From: Martinezella calliandrae | GTDB taxonomy: Bacteria > Pseudomonadota > Alphaproteobacteria > Rhizobiales > Rhizobiaceae | Direction of reading: 5' to 3' | Assembly: GCF_030272695.1 (NCBI RefSeq) | Contig: NZ_JARFYN010000023.1 | Span: forward strand, 1-64,000 | Length of the DNA: 64,000 nucleotides | Shown: piece after piece, positions 25,843 through 33,754 of the stretch | Position numbering within the stretch: position 1 is the stretch's first letter | Layout of the letters: every line of letters begins with the position of its first letter | Program-made: the position numbers and the translations under genes | Notes under the pieces: model-generated | What the model was told of the DNA's origin: nothing | Seen by the model: only the letters and a program-made list of their open reading frames with translations | The model's database searches: none

Positions 25843-26613
25843 TTAGCAATTGATGTAGCGACAGGCCTGACGAGCCGGTGGAAGATCGCGTGGACTGATG
25901 CGTTTGCCAAGTGCGCCTACGTAAAGATCCCAAACGTCCTGAGGCGCACGTTCGCACTGGAAGGCCAGTCTATGTGTTTCATCGACCACCCCAGAAATGT
26001 CAGGAAAATCTGCGGCGCGTGCCGGACCCCAACTCAGAGGTTTAAAGGCGCCGACGACGACACCGCGATCGACTGCAAGCACATAGTCAACTGTCTGGGC
26101 GCGCTTCCGGCTTAGTGGCCAGCAATAGCGTATTAGGTCAAGGATAACCTTTTGATCGCGTCGACCGAGGAGCTTATTGATCGTGATCGCCAGGAGTTTG
26201 TGCTCTTTTCCAAGGACAAGCGGCGGCAGATTGTAGCGTTGCAAAAGTTCCTCGACAGTTGCCATTCCGCAGGCAGATGCATCATGTCCCCGGACCGCAT
26301 TGCGCAGCATCGGATAGGCATCAATAAGTGCCGCTTCGACTTGGAAGGCTGTCTCGTCGTTCATGCCATGGCGATGAATGACATATTTGACCTCGTGCCC
26401 TACGCATTGAATTTCACGGATCAGGTCCAGCTTTGGCCCCATGATATCGCTTTTTTGATCATCAGGGATGTTGGCCTCAAGAGCATGCTGGAAAACACGG
26501 TTTCCACGTCCCTTGCCGACGTAGAAGGTCTCTCCGTTGCGAGGATCGATCAGCCTGTAAACGTATGCCCGTAGCTGTTCAGCGACCTCGTATGTGAAGG
26601 AATAGTTGGCCAT
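25843..26613 (-). CDS. GIY-YIG nuclease-domain protein (LEM-3-like)
   Basis: The 256-residue protein has an N-terminal GIY-YIG fold: AYVYRLIDPRNGETFYVGKG at about 15-35, followed by the arginine-containing GNRVFQHAL helix and the catalytic-region glutamate in AFQVEAALIDAYPMLRN. This is the variant seen in LEM-3-like nucleases. The C-terminal half (VDYVLAVDRGVVVGAFKPLS, RLAFQCERAPQDVWDLYVG) looks like a ligand-binding region of unknown role. Start is set at the ATG at 26613, since the 60 upstream codons are not protein-like. It is convergent with the SIR2 gene, with 34 bases between stops. Confidence 0.75.
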   Translation of the reverse strand: MANYSFTYEVAEQLRAYVYRLIDPRNGETFYVGKGRGNRVFQHALEANIPDDQKSDIMGPKLDLIREIQCVGHEVKYVIHRHGMNDETAFQVEAALIDAYPMLRNAVRGHDASACGMATVEELLQRYNLPPLVLGKEHKLLAITINKLLGRRDQKVILDLIRYCWPLSRKRAQTVDYVLAVDRGVVVGAFKPLSWGPARAADFPDISGVVDETHRLAFQCERAPQDVWDLYVGALGKRISPRDLPPARQACRYINC

Positions 26614-27223
26614 TGCAACCCAAAAGTAGAACGTCTTGAAATTGATTAATGGAGTCGCGACGCAGCGTAAAGCATGTGAATGGCGTTCGCGGTGACTAGT
26701 GGAAGACCCCGCTGAATATGCGCGGACGCCTTTGTGGCTGCTGCGCGGACCGCCTTCACAACGGATTGCGAACCGAGATTCACCGGCGGGCACCTTTATG
26801 CTTCGTCGGCGTCAGCGCAAAAGAAGCTAAACGGTGCCTTGGCCCTGCCTCACTGCCACGATGTAGGGCCCTCCTCGCTCGGTGGTTGCAGCCGACTCAA
26901 GGGGATTCCTAGTGCAATCCCCTTGCCATGTGGCAGGAAGCCGCTAGGTCAGGTTACGCTAGAGCAGCACTTGGGGGAAGAAGTTGGCGTATGATTGGAG
27001 CGGCGTCAGGACGCGCCGAATAAAAGCATTGAAGGTGGGAATCTCCCTGTTGATCGCGGTTGCAGCTTTGGCAGGCCCGGCAATGGTACTGCTTCGCTCG
27101 CGTCACTGAAGCGTACGCCGCCACCAGCACTGCGAGGACAGCTGCCCGTGTAACTTCGGCTGGCGTGCCGCTTGCCTTACACCAGTTTGGTCAAAGATCC
27201 GCGCACCACGCCCATTGAAGATT
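26614..27223. other. Intergenic region with a perfect hairpin
   Basis: No convincing gene in about 600 bases; only short frames are present. It contains the perfect inverted repeat described at 26898-26925. The rest could be the upstream region of the GIY-YIG gene and debris downstream of the TPR gene. Confidence 0.35.
26898..26925. repeat. Perfect 10-bp inverted repeat (hairpin)
   Basis: CAAGGGGATT and AATCCCCTTG flank the 8-base spacer CCTAGTGC. There is no T-run after either arm, so a rho-independent terminator is not well supported; an IS end or a structured RNA element are alternatives. Confidence 0.45.
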
Positions 27224-28237
27224 TCAAAATCGAGTTGGTCGATAACACCACGGCTCGACCTGCCGGCCATGGCGATCGGCGCGACTTTGAATGATCTCGT
27301 TAGAGAGGGCGTCGTCGATCCGCCCGAGTGCGGCATCCTCACGATCGAGGATGTGCCGGCGGTGAGCGGGGTCGAACTCCCACAGCAGCGCCTCCTGGCA
27401 ATCGAGAATCGCGGCACGCTCGATCAGAATTTTTGGATGCGTGTGCAGCCAACGCACGAAAGCGATAGCCCCCGGTGTCCGCTGCCACAGGTCGCCACAA
27501 TGGTCCAGATAGTCGCGAGCCGTCTCCGGTTCGGCGAGATTGGAGCCGTGCCAGATCGCGAGAGGCATCGGTTCGGGGTTGCCCGAGAGGATCTCGGCAA
27601 TATAGCCATTCGCCACGAAACCACGCCGCAGACTGGTCGCAGCGGAGATCGGATCGCCGGCCTTCAGGCGCAGTAGCGCGTGCTCGTAATGATAAGGTGG
27701 ATAGTGCCCGGCTTCGTCCACGAAGATGCGCTCGGCTTCCTTTGTCTCACCGGCTCGCAAATATTCCGAACCGATCAGATAGCGGATGCCCTGATTGTCG
27801 TTCGGGTTCCAGGCGAGCATCCTCTCCATCAACCGCAACGCCTCTTGGCGCCGGCCGAGGCGAAGCTGGGACAGGACCGCACCATGGGCCGCACGCAGAA
27901 AAGGACGATTCTCTAGAAAGCTCCATTCGATCCGCCCCGAAAACTCGGCAGGGATGGCACGCTCGCCTGCTACAAGACCGTGAAGGCAGGCCTGAAGCGC
28001 AAGTTTCGGTTTTCCTTCCTCGATAAGGGCGTTGCCGAGATGGGCATGGCCGTCGATGAAATGCGGGTGGCGCTCGACCAGCGCCTTGAGCGTCTTGAGA
28101 TACTTCGCGGGTGTGATGGTTCCCGCATCGCGCTGATCGAGCGCGTTGTCCAGTTCTTCGACAATTCCGTCATAGTCGTCGCCATGGCGAAAGACGCCAC
28201 CGTCCTCGAAGATTTCCAATTCGACCTTGCCGTCCAT
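27224..28237 (-). CDS. Tetratricopeptide-repeat protein
   Basis: The 337-residue protein is built of helix pairs typical of TPRs: PHFIDGHAHLGNALIEEGKP near 60, RLGRRQEALRLMERMLAWNP near 130, IGSEYLRAGETKEAERIFVD, and HYEHALLRLKAGDPISAATS. The C-terminal part is less regular (TPGAIAFVRWLHTHP, FDPAHRRHILDREDAALG). No enzyme motif is seen; a scaffold role is likely. Start is set at the ATG at 28237 rather than an upstream in-frame codon at 28324, because the extra residues are not protein-like. It stands alone. Confidence 0.65.
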   Translation of the reverse strand: MDGKVELEIFEDGGVFRHGDDYDGIVEELDNALDQRDAGTITPAKYLKTLKALVERHPHFIDGHAHLGNALIEEGKPKLALQACLHGLVAGERAIPAEFSGRIEWSFLENRPFLRAAHGAVLSQLRLGRRQEALRLMERMLAWNPNDNQGIRYLIGSEYLRAGETKEAERIFVDEAGHYPPYHYEHALLRLKAGDPISAATSLRRGFVANGYIAEILSGNPEPMPLAIWHGSNLAEPETARDYLDHCGDLWQRTPGAIAFVRWLHTHPKILIERAAILDCQEALLWEFDPAHRRHILDREDAALGRIDDALSNEIIQSRADRHGRQVEPWCYRPTRF

Positions 28238-28627
28238 CCTGCCGGGACCCTCTATGTTTAGTAGGCACGATAAGGGAAACGTCGCCCTTAGCCCGGACGA
28301 ATCGAAACCCCACTGTCGAGCCAAGATTATCCTGGTGGAGGCTTTCTTGGCAGACTATTTTTCGTTACCCAAATTTCAAAGATGGTACGGCAAAGCAACG
28401 GGAGGAGTTCGTCAAACGCGCTGAGCCTGGAGAGCAAGATGCATAGATACAAAAGGCTAAAGTGAGTCGAATAGCTCAAGCTTGATCCTACGGTTCGCGC
28501 GGCTCACATTACTATGAGATTGCGTTCGAATTCTCCCTACGAGTCATCAAGCCGCAATCTGGTACCCACTGGGGCCGCCGGTCATGCATTTGGCAAAGCC
28601 AACCAAAGCCGGCTTTGCCAATGGACA

Positions 28628-28834
28628 TCAGCCTTCGAGGTTGTCTGCCGACATCTTGCCGGACTTACGATCCTTCACGAGCTCGTAGGTGATCTTCTGG
28701 CCATCATTCAGGCTGCGCATGCCTGCGCGTTCCACAGCCGAGATATGAACGAACACGTCCGCGCTGCCGTCATCTGGCTGGATGAAACCGAAACCCTTCG
28801 TCGCATTGAACCACTTTACAGTACCTGTTGCCAT
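28628..28834 (-). CDS. cspA: CspA-family cold-shock protein
   Basis: This 68-residue protein has RNP1 KGFGFIQP and RNP2 DVFVHISAV and the common alphaproteobacterial ending DRKSGKMSADNLEG. It begins MATGTVKWFNATKG. It would act as an RNA chaperone in the cytoplasm. It lies in the same direction as, and just downstream of, the sRNA and DUF1127 gene at 29071-29569, but the terminal hairpin at 29081-29110 should separate the transcripts. It differs clearly from the copy at 19522. Confidence 0.93.
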   Translation of the reverse strand: MATGTVKWFNATKGFGFIQPDDGSADVFVHISAVERAGMRSLNDGQKITYELVKDRKSGKMSADNLEG

Positions 28835-29070
28835 TGTCGGCCTTCTCCAATTCCGGTCTCCGACAGCCCATGCTGGCGGAACGGTGTCGTAATATAGAAG
28901 GTGCGGTAGAAACAGCCATAGGAGAGGAAGACTGTGACAGGCATCCTGTAAGTGAAAGAAAGCACACAGCGCAGGGCAAGGGTCGCTAGGATATCCCGCA
29001 ACAGCTCATCGGATATCGTCTATGGGAACCACACCCGTCCATCGGGCACAGAGATAACCACGTCGCTCCC

Positions 29071-29229
29071 AAAACGAAAAAGCCTGCCGCGGGAGGAGGT
29101 GCGGCAGGCTTTCGAAAAGAACCGAACAACAGCTGGGAGGAGGAGTGCCGCTGTTCCCGCAGACGATCTTGGGAGGAGGATAAGAGCGCCTGCAAATCGA
29201 AGGGATGCGGGAGGAGGTGCATCGCTTCG
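29071..29229 (-). ncRNA. CcsR/cuckoo-type sRNA with four CCUCCUCCC-loop hairpins
   Basis: Read on the minus strand, four successive hairpins each expose CCTCCTCCC, an anti-Shine-Dalgarno motif, in the loop. They are at 29198-29229 (CGAAG/CTTCG and GATGC/GCATC stems), 29159-29193, 29128-29155 (AACAGC/GCTGTT) and 29081-29110 (a perfect 10-bp stem AGCCTGCCGC/GCGGCAGGCT). The last is followed by TTTTCGTTTT and should be the terminator. This is the hallmark of the CcsR/cuckoo RNAs of Alphaproteobacteria, which in Rhodobacter are made and processed from a stress operon with a DUF1127 gene. A DUF1127 gene lies just upstream here, 194 bases away. The 5' end is not defined. Confidence 0.8.
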
Positions 29230-29353
29230 ATGGGTTGGAGCATAGACATATTTTGCCCGTGTGATAGGCATTTCTTTGCAGGGCAGTCATGCGCCATGCG
29301 AAAAGCGGGAAGCTCAAGAACGTGCGGCTTTCACGAGGAAGCGCCAGAGTTAT

Positions 29354-29390
29354 CAAACAAAAGCGCCCGCTTGAGGACAAGCAGGCGCCG
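29354..29390 (-). terminator. Hairpin with T-rich tail after the DUF1127 gene
   Basis: On the minus strand GCGCCTGCTTG and CAAGCGGGCGC (29388-29378 and 29373-29363) form an 11-bp stem with one G-T pair and a TCCT loop, followed by TTTTGTTTG. It lies 35 bases after the DUF1127 stop. It may end the mRNA or act as an attenuator or processing structure between the mRNA and the downstream sRNA. Confidence 0.65.
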
Positions 29391-29422
29391 ACAAAAGGAC
29401 GAAATGAATAGCGTTCGAGCTG

Positions 29423-29569
29423 TCAGTGGGCGACCGGGGCGCGGGCAACGTTACGTATATCACCGCGATCGATACCGAGATCGTGCAGTTCACGGGTCGA
29501 CATACGGCCCAGTTCAGCGACCGTCTGACGGTACTTGCGCCAATTGTTCAAAGAGCGTGCGACGTTCAT
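29423..29569 (-). CDS. DUF1127 small protein
   Basis: The 48-residue basic protein has the DUF1127 core W.KYRQTVAELGRMSTRELHD followed by LGIDRGDIRNVAR. Family members are small, arginine-rich and often stress- or stationary-phase-induced; the Rhodobacter relative CcaF1 is encoded with CcsR sRNAs and has been reported to bind RNA. Start is the ATG at 29569 with AAAGGGGT before it; a longer frame upstream is not family-like. It is followed by a hairpin and then by the four-hairpin sRNA, the same order as in Rhodobacter. Confidence 0.85.
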   Translation of the reverse strand: MNVARSLNNWRKYRQTVAELGRMSTRELHDLGIDRGDIRNVARAPVAH

Positions 29570-29686
29570 GATGACCCCTTTCCTTGGGCATTCGACGCCC
29601 AGCTGCCATCCACGGCGCTCCGTTCGCTTCGATGAGAGACATATAATATGAAGCCCTCGCTTTTTGCAGCGCCAAGGCATCACCAC

Positions 29687-29709
29687 ACCTATGCGATGAT
29701 CGCATAGGT
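29687..29709. promoter_or_regulatory. Perfect palindrome upstream of the DUF1127 gene
   Basis: ACCTATGCGAT and its exact complement ATCGCATAGGT are separated by a single G. A one-base centre cannot fold as an RNA hairpin well, so a DNA operator for a dimeric regulator is more likely. It is 118 bases upstream of the DUF1127 start and 28 bases after the exonuclease stop. A CTTGGC at 29676-29671 and an AT-rich block at 29650-29641 on the minus strand could be a promoter, but their spacing is long. Confidence 0.5.
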
Positions 29710-29736
29710 AACAGATCCGGCTGTATCATCTTTCGA

Positions 29737-30711
29737 TCAGGCTCTGAACCGATCGAAGGCCGTCAGGTGTAAAATCGGCGGGTCCGCCTCATCCCACTGA
29801 TAGATGTCTGAGCGCAGATAGCGAAGCTCGTCGTTGAGATCGTCTTCGTCGACTTCGATCCACCAGGACTTCGGGCGACCGTCGCTACCGTCCGACCAGC
29901 GATAACCCCTCGCCTTCAGATGGTCCTTCATGTCGAACGGACTGTGCTCGGCAAAGATGCGAACACGCGATTGCTGGCTGGCGCGGTATAATTCTTGGAA
30001 GGGGCTTTCTTCGTTTGTCTGCTGCCGATCGAGGATCTCCAGAAGCGCAAAGCAGTCGTCCACGGCGCGGTGGCCCTCGTAGAAATAGCCGGCCTGGCCT
30101 ACGAGGTAGCCGAGCTTCGTGCCTTCGAAGCCGCGAGCGCTCCAATCGATCTCCGAAACCGAGCAGGCCCACGCCTTGCCGGAAAAGACAGGTGAGAAAA
30201 CATCGCAGAACGGCCGGTCAAACCCGGCATTGTGTGCAATGATCAGGTCTGCCGGTTCAATCAGTTTACGCAGGGAGCGGATATCAATCACCTCTCCCTC
30301 CACCATCGCGTCCGTGATTCCCGTAAGTCGAGTGATCTCGGGCGTGATCGGCGCGGACGGCTGCTGCAAGCCGCCATAGACACCGATAACGTCACCGATC
30401 ATTCCATCATCGTTGAAGGTAAAGGCGACTGCACCGATCTCGATGATCTCGTCGGTCCGGTGATTGAGACCCGTAGTCTCGGTGTCGAGCGTGACCCCGA
30501 TACGGGAGAACTCCGGCCGCCTGACCGGGGCAATAGCCCGAGCGACGAGCTTCCTGAGGACGCGATAGTTTCCGCTCTCTTGAAGCTTTCGCGCCATGTC
30601 TTCGTCGGACAATGTTGCGGGCTGCGGTCGTCGTCGCAGCGCCACGCGTGGGCTCACCTCTTCCACCGCAGGAGGCGGCGCCTTCGAAAACATGTCGAGT
30701 TGCGAATCCAT
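29737..30711 (-). CDS. DEDDh 3'-5' exonuclease domain protein (DnaQ-like)
   Basis: The 324-residue protein has an exonuclease domain at about 95-260: Exo I TLDTETTGL (D and E), Exo II HNAGFDRPF (D), Exo III GHRAVDDCFALLEIL (H and D), so all four acidic residues and the histidine of the DEDDh family are present. The N-terminal 90 residues and the C-terminal 70 (HLKARGYRWSDGSDGRPKSW, WIEVDEDDLNDELRYL) are extensions of unknown role. Start is the ATG at 30711; the longer frame to 31041 runs through the divergent gene's start. It probably trims DNA or RNA 3' ends. It is divergent from a DUF6998-like gene with 132 bases between. Confidence 0.85.
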   Translation of the reverse strand: MDSQLDMFSKAPPPAVEEVSPRVALRRRPQPATLSDEDMARKLQESGNYRVLRKLVARAIAPVRRPEFSRIGVTLDTETTGLNHRTDEIIEIGAVAFTFNDDGMIGDVIGVYGGLQQPSAPITPEITRLTGITDAMVEGEVIDIRSLRKLIEPADLIIAHNAGFDRPFCDVFSPVFSGKAWACSVSEIDWSARGFEGTKLGYLVGQAGYFYEGHRAVDDCFALLEILDRQQTNEESPFQELYRASQQSRVRIFAEHSPFDMKDHLKARGYRWSDGSDGRPKSWWIEVDEDDLNDELRYLRSDIYQWDEADPPILHLTAFDRFRA

Positions 30712-30843
30712 TTCCAGCTCTCGTCGCCTGATCGCACAAAAAATAATGGCACCCGGCATCCTATGCAACGCAAGATCCGACCTGCGATATTCGATAACTA
30801 TTGACAAACCGACCTGGGAGCAATTGCCGCACAGGAGGAGACG

Positions 30844-31344
30844 ATGGACGCAGTTCCAAAAGCAGCGGCAGTTCTCGTGAAGGATATACTTGCGGCCGTG
30901 AAGCCGCTCGCAGCCGAATATTACCGCATCAGCGGCAAGCCACTTGGCGTGACAGGCGAAATTGCCGAATATATTGCAGGCGAACTCCTCGGGCTTGAAT
31001 TGGTCCCTCCCCGTACCGCCGGATACGATGCCTTGCGCCACACGGCTGCCGGCCTGGAGCGAGTTCTAATCAAGGAAATCAAGGGAAGAGCCTATGACCC
31101 CGCGGTCAGCCGCACCCAGCGGATAGGCACGATCAAACCGGAAGATCCATGCGACGTCGTCATGCTGGTGCTGCTCCACAACGGAACTCTCGACCCCGTT
31201 GAGATCTGGGAGGTTTCTTTTTCGTCGGTTTTCGCTCGGCTGGCCGAGCCGGGATCGAAATCGAGGAATGAGCGTGGCGCGCTTGCGGTGTCAGATTTCA
31301 AGCGGATCGGATCGAAGATTTGGCCAACGGAGCGAGGATCATAA
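30844..31344 (+). CDS. DUF6998-like protein, possible nuclease fold
   Basis: The 166-residue protein matches a recurrent pattern: AEYYRISGKPLGVTGEIAEY, AGELLGLELVPPRTAGYDAL, IKEIKGRAYDP, DVVMLVLLHNGTLDPVEIWE, and SRNERGALAVSDFKRIG. The GYDA..IKGR arrangement recalls the D...ExK/QxK core of restriction-endonuclease-like folds, but the catalytic acid is not obvious, so activity is unproven. It starts three bases after an AGGAGGAGAC ribosome site. It faces away from the exonuclease gene and may share its regulation. Confidence 0.6.
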   Translation: MDAVPKAAAVLVKDILAAVKPLAAEYYRISGKPLGVTGEIAEYIAGELLGLELVPPRTAGYDALRHTAAGLERVLIKEIKGRAYDPAVSRTQRIGTIKPEDPCDVVMLVLLHNGTLDPVEIWEVSFSSVFARLAEPGSKSRNERGALAVSDFKRIGSKIWPTERGS

Positions 31345-31732
31345 AGGATGCTGTATTTCGCCTATACGTCCTGTTTCGCAGACAAGATCGACCGCCTTGA
31401 AAGGACTCGAACCGTCGACCCATCGAACGAAAAGGGAATTTCTGCGACCGGCGCTTACATCCGTCGTACCACAGAGAGCGCTAGGGTATCTGTTCATCGC
31501 GCGCACGCAAAGGCCGGATTGATCGATAGGAAGTCGGTCGGAAGTTCGGAAACCAGATACTGCTGTCCACCTTTCAGACGAAGTTGCAATACACCGAGTG
31601 CCAGAATCATAGTGGCAATCGTCTCAAGGCTGGGCGGACGAGGCGATAATCTCGAATCGGCACAAGTCTAACAACCGATTTAATGTCAGGTACACCAGCC
31701 GCGTGTAGGTTGAGGCTCCATAAGGAGCTTCC
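31345..31732. other. Spacer without a supportable gene
   Basis: A frame opens at 31348 but has a low-quality composition, and a passage near 31400-31420 merely resembles a T-arm of tRNA read backwards without forming the stem. The 40 bases before 31733 should contain the promoter and ribosome site of the following gene. Confidence 0.35.
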
Positions 31733-32302
31733 ATGCAAACACTGTCATTTTGTGAGACCGCCGCCCTCTGGGGCAGCACTGATCCCAAAGGCATTCCAGG
31801 AACGGTTTTTTCGTTTGCAGACGTCACACCCATCTCGGCTGAGATTACCGGGTCAGCAAAGAAGACCGCATCGGTCCACGTAAGCTCACCTGCCATTTTC
31901 AAATTGAGAATAGAGCTTCGAAACGATCCTGAACTTATCGCCTCTAGGTTTTCGCGCGACACTATCCAGTTGCGGAAAATCCTGAAAGCGAATGGCTATG
32001 AGCGGATTGCAATCACAGGACCGCTCGCTTGCGGCATGTTCGTTAAGCGGAAACGGGTGATCGTTCGTAACAACATACTTTTCGCTATGGTGATCCCAGT
32101 TGCGTTCCTCCTAGCGTGCTTTCTGATTTTGATACCGAGCGTCATCTGGTCGATCTTCGGGAAGCTATCGAACACGATTGATGCATTGAAGTTTCTCCTC
32201 AGTATGCCGCTGCGGGCGATATGCGGGTTCGGGAAACACTACATCATCGATTTCGATACCAAACTCGGCAGCGCCGAACCTTCGTCGATCGTGGAAACTT
32301 AA
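31733..32302 (+). CDS. Hypothetical membrane protein
   Basis: The 189-residue protein starts at an ATG behind AAGGAGCTTCC. Residues about 1-110 look soluble and mixed alpha-beta (FSFADVTPISAEITGSAKKT, RKILKANGYERIAITGPLAC), and one strong membrane helix lies at about 122-145 (ILFAMVIPVAFLLACFLILI), possibly re-entering, followed by a short basic tail. I recognise no family. Base composition is AT-richer than the plasmid backbone, suggesting acquisition. It stands alone. Confidence 0.5.
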   Translation: MQTLSFCETAALWGSTDPKGIPGTVFSFADVTPISAEITGSAKKTASVHVSSPAIFKLRIELRNDPELIASRFSRDTIQLRKILKANGYERIAITGPLACGMFVKRKRVIVRNNILFAMVIPVAFLLACFLILIPSVIWSIFGKLSNTIDALKFLLSMPLRAICGFGKHYIIDFDTKLGSAEPSSIVET

Positions 32303-32382
32303 CTCTCCGATCGCATCCGGGGCTCTCAACGAGTCCCGGTCCTTGTATCTGTGGTTCCTCGAGTTCAAGAGGAGTGCCGCGC

Positions 32383-32535
32383 ATGTCTCTCAGCATCTGC
32401 ACCAGCCGCATCGGCAGCCCCGTTCGTCTCATGACGATGTTCGCAGCCAATGGCCTAGCTGACGCACATGAAGCAGGCATGCAGGCCGTCGAAGAGGAAC
32501 ACGAGCGCCGTCGTATCAGTACGCATGTGAGCTGA
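32383..32535 (+). CDS. Small hypothetical protein
   Basis: A 50-residue frame (SICTSRIGSPVRLMTMF, ADAHEAGMQAVEEEHERRR) has an AGAGGAG ribosome site 8-9 bases before its ATG. The C-terminal half is likely helical. No family is recognised; it could also be the remains of a longer gene. Confidence 0.35.
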   Translation: MSLSICTSRIGSPVRLMTMFAANGLADAHEAGMQAVEEEHERRRISTHVS

Positions 32536-32653
32536 AAGCGGCACGCGGCTGGGCCGACGATATCGGTCGTGTCGCAATCCGCGCCACTCGTCATGTCGTT
32601 AGCCTCGACTCAGAGGTTCGTCCTCCGCGTCGCGCTGCAGCAGCGTCAGGCTG

Positions 32654-33148
32654 TCATCCAGATATAATGACGTCCGACTTGTCACGATACATCAGATCGT
32701 AGGTCTGTCTCGGCAATCGAGGACTCACAATGGCCGAGACGCTGCCGATCATCGCGGTCCACCCGACTGAGCCGTCGAGTCGAGCCAAAGCGCTGATCAC
32801 TTCCATTCCCGAGGGTAAATCCAGCTCAAACCCGCCACGGCTGCGTGGCGCGAACATGCGGTATACTCCGATCGACCGTAACTTCTCGATAAGATCTGAC
32901 GGCATGCGGCGTTCGGCTTCGATCTCGGCTGCACTGGCCAGCACCGCGGGAGCCAGATCGTGAATTGCATCGAGCATCCGCCCCACAGCCAATGTTCCCG
33001 ATTCTGTGTCGCGAGAGCCGCATTGGCCGCTTGCGCCCGCCATGTGAGCCGTACCATTTGTCCGGCGGATAGCATCAATCTGATCCGTCAATTTCTGCAT
33101 TGCCATCGCTATTTTTAGGAATTGTGGTGCCGCTTGCCTGTAATACAT
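32654..33148 (-). pseudogene. Acyl-CoA-dehydrogenase-like flavin monooxygenase, N-terminal fragment
   Basis: The frame contains VLASAAEIEAERRMPSDLIE, KLRSIGVYRMFAPRSRGGFE, and VISALARLDGSVGWTAMIGS, the N-terminal helical domain of acyl-CoA-dehydrogenase-fold flavin monooxygenases (HpaB/HsaA-like). About 110 residues of that domain remain and the frame stops at 32654, before the FAD-binding beta domain. Homologues are about 370-400 residues long. The first 40 codons are not clearly part of the family. It is a truncated relic. Confidence 0.65.
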
Positions 33149-33754
33149 GCAGTGCGACGGTGGTGGGTTTGCGGCTTTGGCGCGTTACATGGCTCCATCC
33201 CGCGCTTCGCGTGCCGTTCCTTCCTTGGCAGCCTTCAGATCGGCGGCGGTCGATATGCGGCTGGGCTTTTGCAAAGCAGTGTGAATGTTCACTTTTGTCC
33301 TAATCCCTTTTGCCGTGACCTGTGATCACGTCCGATGTGTGTCTGCGGACCTCCGATGCTGGCTTGCCGAAATGCAAATCAAGTCCGCCATAGCTGCTAG
33401 AGCATTGAAGGAGAGTTCCGTGCGAAAGGCCGGTGAGCTGATCATGTAATTTTCCTCGTCTTGCGTGCCAGCGTGGCCGGCGATCCGACGCAAGTGCCAA
33501 TCGAAAAGTCATTGGCAAACAACATGATCACTCCGCAACGCATTGTTTGATCCCCGACATTGTCTCACAGCTGACAACGTTCGATCGGCACCCGAGCGGT
33601 CACGGTGGGCCATCATCTCATCCTTCGGCACACAACGGCCCAGAGGCTCGTCCCATGCTGATTTGGAAACGATGTTCAAATCTGAGGCGAATCTATTATT
33701 GCAGATGATTGCCAAACTATTCGCTCGGCGTCCGAGATCGCTAGGAGATTGCCA
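33149..33754. other. About 600 bases with no supportable gene
   Basis: Only short frames on both strands are present. The last bases (AGGAG at 33743-33747) are the ribosome site of the methyltransferase gene. Confidence 0.35.

Noticed and set aside
29081..29229. Plus-strand reading of the GGGAGGAGG repeats as a series of ribosome sites
   Set aside because: No start codons follow at proper spacing and the T-rich tail and DUF1127 context are on the minus strand, which favours the anti-SD sRNA reading.
31376..31480. Sequence resembling the T-arm of a tRNA on the minus strand (GGTTCGAGTCC)
   Set aside because: The 3' half of the T-stem does not pair (GACGG versus CCTTT) and no D-arm or anticodon arm could be folded, so it is not a tRNA gene or a convincing att site.
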